From: an uncultured Oscillospiraceae bacterium
Lineage (GTDB): Bacteria > Bacillota > Clostridia > Oscillospirales > Oscillospiraceae
Assembly: GCA_910589155.1 (NCBI GenBank)
Contig: CAJURY010000022.1
Coordinates: 1-19,910 of the forward strand
Reading direction: 5' to 3'
DNA: 19,910 bases
This document shows positions 13,898-19,910 of the stretch, in pieces. Under the pieces are notes generated by a model. The model had not been told where the DNA came from, searched no databases, and saw only the letters and a list, made by a program, of their open reading frames with translations. Both the position numbers and the translations under genes were made by a program. Numbering within the stretch: position 1 is the first letter of the stretch; each line of letters opens with the position of its first letter.

Positions 13898-14815
13898 TCA
13901 TTTCTTCCGGATGCAGCAAGCCGGGCTTCCCGCTTTTTTTGCCGGAAGCTGCGCCAGCACGGCGGCAAGGAACACCAGCGCGCAACCCCATAGTTCCCGA
14001 CCGGAGAGCTTTTCATGGAGAATCAGCCATCCGGCCAGAGCCGCAAACACCGATTCCATGCTCATAAGCAGCGCCGCCACAGCGCTGCCGGTTTGCTGCT
14101 GGCAGAGAATCTGCAAGGTATAGCCCACAGCCAAAGAAAACACGCCGGCATAGCAGATGGGAAGCCAGCAATCCAGCACGGCGGCCACCGTCGGTTTTTC
14201 TGTAAACGCCATCACAACGCCGCACAAAACACCGCAGATCAAGGTTTGCAGGCAGTTCAGCCGCACGGCGTCCAGATCCTTAGCTAGGCAGTCCACCGCC
14301 GTAATCTGGCAGGCAAAGGCAAAAGCGCCGCCCAGCGCGTAGAGATCCCCTCGATTGACGCCGCTCAAATTGGAAAAACTCAGCAAATACAGCCCACAGA
14401 TCGCCAAAAGAACCCCCAGCCAGGTTTTGCCGCCAACCCTTCGGCGGAAAAACAGACCCAGAAGAGGCACCATGACAATATACATCGCCGTCAGGAACCC
14501 GGCTTTTCCCGCGCTGGTGTACAGTAGGCTTAGCTGCTGCAAATTGGTGGCAAAGAACAAAACCACGCCGCATAAGAGGCCGGACTTTAAAAGTCTTGGA
14601 TCTTTCCAGCGGCTCCAATAGGTTTTTCCGTCTTTTTTGCGCCGATCCAACAGCCAGATTACAGGCAGAAGCACTACCCCGCCCAGCATAAACCGCACAA
14701 ACTGGAAGGAAAACGGTCCTAAAAATTCCATGCCTGCGCTCTGCGCCACAAAAGCCACGCCCCAAATCAGAGCCGCGAATAGCAAAAGTAAATTTCCCCG
14801 AAGCTGTTTTGCCAT
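13898..14815 (-). CDS. EamA/DMT-family transporter
   Basis: A 305-residue integral membrane protein with about ten helices in two EamA repeats, the drug/metabolite transporter superfamily that exports metabolites or amino acids. The first repeat starts GNLLLLFAALIWGVAFVAQ with the conserved WG; SAGKAGFLTAMYIVMVPLLGLFF precedes the second repeat, which includes the conserved YTLQILCQQQTGSAVAALLMSMESVFAALAGWLILHEKLS segment seen in the family. ATG 14815 follows an AGGTGGGTGAG ribosome binding site; a GTG/TTG-type extension to 14923 reads through the promoter and is rejected. It is alone in its transcript. The substrate cannot be predicted. Confidence 0.88.
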   Translation of the reverse strand: MAKQLRGNLLLLFAALIWGVAFVAQSAGMEFLGPFSFQFVRFMLGGVVLLPVIWLLDRRKKDGKTYWSRWKDPRLLKSGLLCGVVLFFATNLQQLSLLYTSAGKAGFLTAMYIVMVPLLGLFFRRRVGGKTWLGVLLAICGLYLLSFSNLSGVNRGDLYALGGAFAFACQITAVDCLAKDLDAVRLNCLQTLICGVLCGVVMAFTEKPTVAAVLDCWLPICYAGVFSLAVGYTLQILCQQQTGSAVAALLMSMESVFAALAGWLILHEKLSGRELWGCALVFLAAVLAQLPAKKAGSPACCIRKK

Positions 14816-14845
14816 GGTCTCACCCACCTTTTTCAAGATAAGACA

Positions 14846-14874
14846 ATTGTAGTCAAAACAAATCGGAAAATCAA
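14846..14874 (-). promoter_or_regulatory. promoter of the EamA gene
   Basis: Minus strand TTGATT (14869-14874), 17-nt spacer, TACAAT (14846-14851), placed 31 nt before the start codon. From here to 15233 no gene is seen; the stretch holds only the 36-bp palindrome. Confidence 0.5.
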
Positions 14875-15171
14875 TTGTGAGAAAGCTCAAACTTTTGCAC
14901 AAAAAGAGTTTGATTTTCACCACACTTTATTGAGATAATCTGGTATCTTAGTTTTTAAAAATTCAATTTTTTCCAGGTTTCATACCATGAAACCCCATCG
15001 TTTCCCTGATGCGGCAGGCAGAATTGCCGAATTGCGCAAGCATCTCAGCTCCCTCGTGCCATTGCCAATACCTCCTGCAAGGACGCTTCGGCGCCCACGA
15101 TCCACCAGCCTTTTTATAGAAGCCGCCTCCGTTTCCCTCGCAAGAACAAAAAGGCTTTTCTGATATACCAA

Positions 15172-15207
15172 GCCGCTGTGCGGAAGGCCGGCCTTCCGCA
15201 CAGCGGC
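15172..15207. repeat. perfect 36-bp GC-rich palindrome
   Basis: Bases 15172-15189 are the exact complement of 15190-15207 with no loop (left arm GCCGCTGTGCGGAAGGCC). It lies 26 nt past the stop of the XRE gene and may terminate or stabilise its transcript. No T tract follows directly on the minus strand, though a GGCTT...AAGCC-TTTTT hairpin continues from it. Confidence 0.7.
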
Positions 15208-15233
15208 GTTTACAAAGCATATTTTGTTCCGCG

Positions 15234-15845
15234 CTATTTCTTCTTCTGGAAGGAAAGCTTCGACCACATAACGATGATAAACTGCCCAGGGAGTCCCAGC
15301 AAATAAATCTGCCAGATATTGAAGCCAAAAGCCAGAAAGGTAAGCTGCACCGCCCCCAAAAGCGACCAAACCAAACATGATACAATGAAATAATTGCGTC
15401 GGGGGTTGAACCAAATGGAGTTAAAGACCAGCCACAAAATTGCGGTGACTGGTACGGCGTAAAGAAACGAAATCCAGTGTACTGTCACGCTGGGCGCGAG
15501 AATATCAATCAAAACATAAGTCAGCAACGCCACGAACCAAACCAGGGCTACGCTGATTTTTGTAATGATGGCGTGATTTTTTTGCCGACGGTTATCTGTC
15601 GCCGGTAAAGGCGCGGGGGATTCTTCTACCTTGCGCTCGCCCTGTACCAGAAAGTCCAAAGACACCTCAAACAGATTGGCAATGTTTACCAGCGTTCCAA
15701 TTTCTGGGACGGACTCTCCCCGCTCCCACTTGGAAACGGATTTATCCGAATAGTGCAGACGCTCGGCCAGCTCCAGTTGCGTCATGCCCTTAGCGGCGCG
15801 CAGATCTGTAATATTTTTCGCAATGATTGCTTTTATGTCTTCCAT
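15234..15845 (-). CDS. XRE-family regulator with four-helix membrane domain
   Basis: A 203-residue protein with an N-terminal XRE/Cro-type helix-turn-helix (about residues 8-62: ITDLRAAKGMTQLELAERL, then SDKSVSKWERGESVPEIGTL) and a C-terminal half with about four membrane helices (from ISVALVWFVALLTYVLIDIL to QFIIVMWSKL). It would bind DNA at the membrane and may sense a membrane or envelope state; this is inference from topology. ATG 15845 has AGGAG 8 nt before it; an extension to 15971 runs through the operator and is rejected. It is divergent from the GT8/acyltransferase operon, with a 229-nt gap that contains a palindrome suited to autoregulation. Whether it controls the operon is unknown. 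Confidence 0.88.
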   Translation of the reverse strand: MEDIKAIIAKNITDLRAAKGMTQLELAERLHYSDKSVSKWERGESVPEIGTLVNIANLFEVSLDFLVQGERKVEESPAPLPATDNRRQKNHAIITKISVALVWFVALLTYVLIDILAPSVTVHWISFLYAVPVTAILWLVFNSIWFNPRRNYFIVSCLVWSLLGAVQLTFLAFGFNIWQIYLLGLPGQFIIVMWSKLSFQKKK

Positions 15846-15892
15846 GGATCGGTCTCCTGCCTGAAAAGCCCCTGTTTGGGCAAAAAATGAGG

Positions 15893-15921
15893 CTCTACTG
15901 GGGATTCTACTGTCAGTAGAG
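15893..15921. promoter_or_regulatory. candidate operator of the XRE regulator
   Basis: A perfect 15-bp palindrome, TCTACTG-T-CAGTAGA (15906-15920), lies 60-75 nt before the XRE start, with another half-site CTCTACTG at 15893-15900. On the minus strand it overlaps a possible -10 (TAGAAT). Odd-centred palindromes near the own promoter are typical of XRE autoregulation. Confidence 0.5.
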
Positions 15922-15984
15922 TCTTGAAACAGCCACTCTACCCGCCATTCTTTACCACGATACAAAAACATTGGGTAAAATTTC

Positions 15985-16013
15985 TTGACGAATACAAGAA
16001 GTATTTATATAAT
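15985..16013 (+). promoter_or_regulatory. promoter of the GT8/acyltransferase operon
   Basis: TTGACG (15985-15990), 17-nt spacer, TATAAT (16008-16013): 11 of 12 consensus positions. The first start codon is 61 nt beyond the -10. Confidence 0.8.
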
Positions 16014-16074
16014 AACACAGAAATTTACATTTGTCATGCTTTTTTATGTTCTAAACCGAGGGAGTTTTCTTTTT

Positions 16075-16947
16075 ATGAACATTCTTTACTGCGGCGACCA
16101 AAACATTGCCGACGGCGTTCTGATTTCCGTCTTGTCTATCCTCAAGCAGGTACGAGAGCCGCTGCATATTTATCTTTTAACCGCATCGCTGCAAACGGCG
16201 GAGAAAATCTTTTCTCCGCTGCCCTCCTCCTTCGCCGCCTTTCTGCGCCGGAAGGCGCAGAAGTTTTCCCCTGAAAACACCGTAGAACGGATTGACGCAA
16301 GCGACCTGTTCTCCAGCCAGACGCCCAAGGCGAATCTCGCCACCCGGTTTACCCCCTGCTGTATGCTGCGGCTCTACGCCGACCAGCTTCCCATGCTGCC
16401 GGAGAAAATTCTGTACCTGGACAACGACGTGGTTTGCCGCCGGGACTTTTCGGATTTTTACAGGCAGGATATGACGGATCTGGAGCTTGCCGGGGTGCTG
16501 GATCACTATGGCAAATGGTTTTTTCGCAGCCGCTCCTGCCGCATGGATTACCTGAACTCCGGCGTGTTGCTGCTGAATTTGAAAAAAATCCGGGAAACCG
16601 GACTGTTTGCCAGATGCCGGCTGCGCTGCGCGGAAAAGGAAATGTTCATGCCGGATCAGTCGGCGATCAACAAGCTGGCCGTCCGCAAAAAAATTTGCCC
16701 ACGCCGGTACAACGAGCAGCGTAAGCTGCAAAAGGATACGGTTTTTCAGCACTTTACCACAAGCTTCCGCTTTTTTCCATGGTTTCACGCAGTTTCTGCA
16801 AAGCCCTGGCAGGTTGACCGGATGCATGAAATTTTAAAACTACACGAATATGACGCCTTGCTGGAGGAATACGGCAAGTGGAAAATCGAGTATGAGACAG
16901 GAGTAACCCCAAATGAACAAAACGATTCCCATCTTCTTCGCAATTGA
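16075..16947 (+). CDS. GT8 family glycosyltransferase 1
   Basis: A 290-residue retaining glycosyltransferase of family GT8, which transfers glucose or galactose from a UDP-sugar at the inner membrane face. The N-terminus MNILYCGDQNIADGVLISVLSIL is the family's nucleotide-binding start. The metal-binding DxD is D116-N-D118 in YLDNDVV, followed by SGVLLLNLKK near 162-171 and the C-terminal HF...KPW (H226 and K243-P-W245). ATG 16075 is chosen because GAGGGAG lies 10 nt before it and the family motif starts there; the frame opens earlier, inside the promoter. It overlaps the next GT8 by 35 nt. The acceptor is unknown; the acyltransferases downstream suggest a lipid-linked glycan. Confidence 0.9.
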   Translation: MNILYCGDQNIADGVLISVLSILKQVREPLHIYLLTASLQTAEKIFSPLPSSFAAFLRRKAQKFSPENTVERIDASDLFSSQTPKANLATRFTPCCMLRLYADQLPMLPEKILYLDNDVVCRRDFSDFYRQDMTDLELAGVLDHYGKWFFRSRSCRMDYLNSGVLLLNLKKIRETGLFARCRLRCAEKEMFMPDQSAINKLAVRKKICPRRYNEQRKLQKDTVFQHFTTSFRFFPWFHAVSAKPWQVDRMHEILKLHEYDALLEEYGKWKIEYETGVTPNEQNDSHLLRN

Positions 16948-17866
16948 CGACAGTTACGCCCCGTTTTTGAGCGTGGCGCTTTCTTCCGCCATCCAGAACG
17001 CCTCTCCCAGCCGCCATTATAAGGCCATTATTTTACATCAGGCGCTAAGGGAGGAAAACAAAAAGCGCCTCGGCGCGCTGGCCACGGACTTTTTTGACAT
17101 CACCTTCGTGCCCATGGGCGCGGGGCTGGAAAGCATTACCGACCGGATGTCCAACCGCCTGCGCTGCGATTATTTTACTCTCACCATCTACTACCGGCTG
17201 TTCATCCCGGTGATGTTCCCGGAGTACGACAAGGGCATTTACATTGACAGCGACGTTGTTTTGCGCGGCGATTTAGCGGAGCTTTTTGACACGGAAATTG
17301 GAGACAATTACATTGGCGCATGCGCGGATCTTTCTGTGGTGGACGTGCCGGAGATTGCCTTGTACATGGAAAATGCCGTGGGCGTTGACCGCCACGAGTA
17401 CATCAATTCCGGCGTACTTCTCATGAATCTTCAGAAAATGCGGGAAGCGGAAATGGACAAGCATTTTCTCACCCTGCTGGAAACCTATCATTTTGACTGC
17501 ATCGCCCCGGATCAGGACTATTTAAACGCCCTTTGCAGCGGGAAGATTCACTATTTGTCTCCCGTGTGGGACGCCATGCCCAACGAGGAAACGCCGCCTC
17601 TTGCGGACGCGAAGCTGATTCACTATAATCTGTTTTCCAAGCCCTGGTGCTATGACAATGTACAATACGGGGAATTTTTCTGGCAGTACGCCGAAAACTC
17701 CGGCTATCTGGCAGAAATTCGGACCTACAAGGAGGGCTATTCTGACGAGCAAAAGGCTTCCGACGCAAAGTGCCTGGCGCTTCTTGTCCGCCGGGGCGCG
17801 GAGATTGCCGAGTCTGAAGCGACCTTTAAAAAGCTCTTTGAAAGTGGTGTGAAGATCCGCTTATGA
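16913..17866 (+). CDS. GT8 family glycosyltransferase 2
   Basis: A 317-residue GT8 glycosyltransferase, paralogous to its upstream neighbour. It starts IPIFFAIDDSYAPFLSVALSS; CDYFTLTIYYRLFIPVMFPEYDKGIYIDSDVV carries the DxD at D112-S-D114, then INSGVLLMNLQKMRE and the family's C-terminal H237-YNLFSK-P244-W245. All expected motifs are intact. ATG 16913 has GGAG upstream and lies 35 nt inside the previous gene, giving tight coupling. Its last 4 nt (ATGA) overlap the first acyltransferase. The two GT8 enzymes probably add successive sugars to the same acceptor, which is inference. Confidence 0.92.
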   Translation: MNKTIPIFFAIDDSYAPFLSVALSSAIQNASPSRHYKAIILHQALREENKKRLGALATDFFDITFVPMGAGLESITDRMSNRLRCDYFTLTIYYRLFIPVMFPEYDKGIYIDSDVVLRGDLAELFDTEIGDNYIGACADLSVVDVPEIALYMENAVGVDRHEYINSGVLLMNLQKMREAEMDKHFLTLLETYHFDCIAPDQDYLNALCSGKIHYLSPVWDAMPNEETPPLADAKLIHYNLFSKPWCYDNVQYGEFFWQYAENSGYLAEIRTYKEGYSDEQKASDAKCLALLVRRGAEIAESEATFKKLFESGVKIRL

Positions 17867-18726
17867 TACTTGGAAACGATCGCCAAGCCGTCATTGAAAA
17901 TATCCGCGCCGCTGCGGAAAACGGCGACTTTTACGCCAAGGTGGAACTGAACGACCCGACGCTTACCCCGGAGGAAAGCAAAAAAATCATAGAAACGCAC
18001 CTGCAAAACCGGAACACCTTTTCTTTCCGGGCAAAGTCCTGGGCAGCCCGGCGGATTACCGACACCTTGGCCTTCGCGCTGAACCAAAACACCAAAATTG
18101 TCGGTTTAAAAAAAGCCGCCGCCCTCACTGGCGGCGCTTTTGTGACCAGCAACCATTTCAGCCCAGTAGAAAATACAGCAATCCGCCGCATGGTGAAAAA
18201 GCTGGGCAAAAAACGGCTGCCGATTGTCAGTCAGGTGACAAATCTTGCCATGCCAGGGCTGGTGGGTTTTTTGATGAACTACGCGGATGTGATTCCCCTT
18301 TCCGACGATTTGCAGTATATGCATCTGGATTTTAGCCGCCTTTTGGAAGAATTTCTGGAAAAAGGAGAATATATTTTAATTTACCCGGAGCAGGAAATGT
18401 GGTTTCATTACCGCAAGCCACGTCCGCCCAAGCGGGGCGCCTATCATTTTGCCGCCCGGCTGAACACCCCGGTGATTTCCTGCTTTGTGGAGCAGCGAAA
18501 TCTGCCGCAAAAGGATACGGCAGAATTTTCCAAGGTACAGTTTATCGTCCATGTGCTGGACGTATTGTACCCCGATCCCGCAAAATCTGTGAAAGAAAAC
18601 AGCGAGGCCATGTGCAAAAAGGACTACGAGCTGAAAAAAGCCGCCTATGAGAAAGCCTATGGAAAACCTTTGGACTATGGATTTGAGACCGCTGACATTG
18701 CCGGCTGGCTGGGAGCATTGCAATGA
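17863..18726 (+). CDS. PlsC-like lysophospholipid acyltransferase 1
   Basis: A 287-residue protein of the lysophospholipid acyltransferase (PlsC/LPLAT) superfamily, which moves an acyl chain from acyl-CoA or acyl-ACP to a glycerol or sugar hydroxyl. Motif I is S96-N-H98-F-S-P-V-E103-N: His98 with Glu in place of the catalytic Asp (HX4E). An equivalent of the later acceptor region is LMNYADVIPL; motif III is IYPE (173-176), without the usual GTR. An N-terminal extension of about 90 residues lacks a clear membrane helix. It overlaps both neighbours by 4 nt. Because glycosyltransferases precede it, the acceptor could be a glycolipid. The fold assignment is good; the activity is unproven given the altered motif. 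Confidence 0.82.
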   Translation: MILGNDRQAVIENIRAAAENGDFYAKVELNDPTLTPEESKKIIETHLQNRNTFSFRAKSWAARRITDTLAFALNQNTKIVGLKKAAALTGGAFVTSNHFSPVENTAIRRMVKKLGKKRLPIVSQVTNLAMPGLVGFLMNYADVIPLSDDLQYMHLDFSRLLEEFLEKGEYILIYPEQEMWFHYRKPRPPKRGAYHFAARLNTPVISCFVEQRNLPQKDTAEFSKVQFIVHVLDVLYPDPAKSVKENSEAMCKKDYELKKAAYEKAYGKPLDYGFETADIAGWLGALQ

Positions 18727-19499
18727 GCAAGGAAAAAGCGGTGCGGTACTACCAGTCCTTTACCCAGGATTTTGTGGAATCTAAAAATCAGAACTACACG
18801 CTGCCGGAAGATTACCGGTGGATACGCACAGATTTTCGTTCCCGCTTTCTTTCCGGGCTGGCCTACGGGCTTGCCATTGCCTTTTCCACGGTGTATTGCA
18901 GGCTGTGCTTGCACGTGGGCTTTGTCAACCGAAAAATTCTAAAAAATACCCGCAAAACCGGCGCGGTGGTGTACAGCAACCACACCCAGCCGGTGGGGGA
19001 TGTGTTTGCCCCGGCGCTTGCCTGCTTTCCCAACCGCATTTATACCCTGGTAAGTCCCGCCAATTTGGGGATTCCGTTTCTAGGGAATGTTCTGCCTTAT
19101 TTGGGCGCGCTGCCCCTTGCCGGCACTCTTTCCGGTATGAAAGAGCTGAACAAGGCTGTCGCCCTTCGGTTGGAACAAAAAAAGTGCGTGATTATTTATC
19201 CGGAGGCTCATGTGTGGGAATACTACACGGAAATCCGTCCGTTTTCTTCCTCGTCTTTTAAATTTCCGGTGAAGTGCCAAACGCCCGCCTACGCCATGAC
19301 CGTGACGTATCAAAAGCGCAAATTTGGCAAAAAGCCCAAGGCGGTGATTTATCTGGACGGCCCCTTTGTTCCCAACTCGGCGCTGCCTCCCAAGGCTGCG
19401 GAAAAGCAGCTTCGAGACGCAGTGTTTACCTGTATGAAGGAAAGAAGCAGAAACAGCAACTGCCAGTATATTCGCTATGAAAAAATAGGGGAACCCTGA
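18723..19499 (+). CDS. PlsC-like lysophospholipid acyltransferase 2
   Basis: A 258-residue second LPLAT-superfamily protein. Motif I reads S85-N-H87-T-Q-P-V-G-D93, so the acid is one residue further from the His than in HX4D (HX5D). SPANLGIPFLGNVLPYLGALPL resembles the second block; motif III is IIYPEAHVWEYY (157-168) and FKFP follows. A hydrophobic segment near 43-65 may anchor it to the membrane. It aligns by motif order with the upstream gene and is probably an ancient paralogue. ATG 18723 overlaps the previous stop (ATGA). It is the last gene of the operon; no classical terminator follows. Confidence 0.82.
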   Translation: MSKEKAVRYYQSFTQDFVESKNQNYTLPEDYRWIRTDFRSRFLSGLAYGLAIAFSTVYCRLCLHVGFVNRKILKNTRKTGAVVYSNHTQPVGDVFAPALACFPNRIYTLVSPANLGIPFLGNVLPYLGALPLAGTLSGMKELNKAVALRLEQKKCVIIYPEAHVWEYYTEIRPFSSSSFKFPVKCQTPAYAMTVTYQKRKFGKKPKAVIYLDGPFVPNSALPPKAAEKQLRDAVFTCMKERSRNSNCQYIRYEKIGEP

Positions 19500-19662
19500 T
19501 TGGCATGAGAAATAGATGGTAAATTCCCATAGCCAGAGACGTCTCCCAGCGGATGGATACATTGGTTCATACCATTGGACTTTGCGGGAAAACCATCTGC
19601 CGCGCAAATTTGCAGTTGTCCGGCAAGGTCATGACCGCGACCCAATCTATCAAAGAACGACC

Positions 19663-19736
19663 GACATTGCGAGCCAGTCCATAGACTGGCTCGCAATCTA
19701 AAAAGTTCTTATTTTTATTCCGCTTCCAGAATAAGG
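19663..19736 (+). repeat. dispersed intergenic repeat family 2, copy B
   Basis: Matches 11629-11702 in order (GACATTGCG-A-GCCAGTCC-A-TAGACTG, then GTTCTTATTT, then TTCCGCTTCC). Here the core is a perfect inverted repeat with 14-bp arms (19666-19679, 19684-19697) and a 4-nt loop. Found past the acyltransferase operon; it could fold in the transcript's 3' end. The stretch 19500-19662 shows nothing else. Confidence 0.65.
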
Positions 19737-19750
19737 TAGTCTTGTCCAGT

Positions 19751-19910
19751 GTCACCCAAGAGGGTCTCTGATTAGCACAGGCGTTTGTAACGCGGCGACA
19801 GCGGGCGCTGCCCATTGAGAGATTGCGCAGTTTCCCAGGGTAGTTGCTGTCGAGCGTCACCCAAGAGGGTCTCTGATTAGCACAGGCGTTTGTAACGCGG
19901 CGACAGCGGG
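19751..19910 (+). repeat. 105-bp-period direct repeat, cut by the window edge
   Basis: Bases 19751-19805 recur identically at 19856-19910 (55 of 55), a period of 105 bp. Weaker similarity (GGTAGT...TGTC) extends about 20 nt to the left of both copies. The unit contains GTCACCCAAGAGGGTCTCTG and AACGCGGCGACAGCGGG. No coding frame fits. More copies may lie beyond the window. Confidence 0.8.

Noticed and set aside
14963..15414. Minus-strand frames of 140 and 144 residues downstream of the XRE gene
   Set aside because: They overlap the XRE membrane domain in other frames and read through the 36-bp palindrome; no start signal or motif.
15985..16074. Upstream extension of the first GT8 protein
   Set aside because: It would start in the -35 element and run through the promoter; the GT8 N-terminal motif begins at ATG 16075.
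19751..19910. CRISPR array
   Set aside because: The repeated unit is at least 55 bp with only two copies and the interval is itself partly similar; no cas genes are present.

Overview
The window looks like chromosomal DNA of a Gram-positive Clostridia, most likely of the Oscillospirales (Oscillospiraceae/Ruminococcaceae) type. Grounds: fairly GC-rich low-spacing coding DNA, strong AGGAGG ribosome binding sites, frequent TTG/GTG starts, a DegV protein, a maf-mreC-mreD-PBP2 cluster, half-size TSUP permeases and a Tn1549-type element remnant. This is inferred from protein families and signals, not from a database search.

Left end (1-2974): a rightward set of three small genes (metallo-beta-lactamase-fold hydrolase, NTF2/SnoaL-like protein, YbaK-type deacylase) with tight AGGAGG spacing, then a scrambled conjugative-element remnant. 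The remnant has a TTRAP protein and a YodL-domain gene on the minus strand. The YodL gene is cut at about 2581, where it meets the C-terminal third or less of a large serine recombinase running the other way. A 12-bp-stem terminator closes the remnant.

3034-4400: a leftward marR-degV operon driven by a perfect TTGACA-N17-TATAAT promoter. 4401-4949: a gene-free stretch carrying a cluster of DnaA-box-like 9-mers far from any recognisable oriC gene. 4950-7031: a U32 (RlhA-like) protein with an extended -10 promoter.

7159-11412: a promoter followed by maf, mreC, mreD and a class B PBP2, all overlapping or nearly touching; this is the elongasome cell-wall module without an adjacent mreB. 11413-12049: a 640-bp intergenic stretch packed with inverted repeats, including dispersed repeats with relatives at 7.3 kb and 19.7 kb, ending in hairpins just before a TSUP gene.

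12050-12780: a TSUP (TauE/SafE-like) permease divided into two overlapping half-size frames. 12731-14874: rmlA and an EamA-family transporter, both leftward with their own promoters. 15234-15845: a leftward XRE regulator with a four-helix membrane tail and a palindromic operator candidate.

16075-19499: a rightward operon with a near-consensus promoter, two GT8 glycosyltransferases and two PlsC-type acyltransferases, each gene overlapping the next. Sugar transfer followed by acylation points to a glycolipid or lipid-linked cell-surface glycan. Both acyltransferases depart from the usual HX4D active-site motif. This is the best candidate here for an undescribed pathway. The window ends in repeats, including two copies, 105 bp apart, of an identical 55-bp stretch, the second cut by the window edge.
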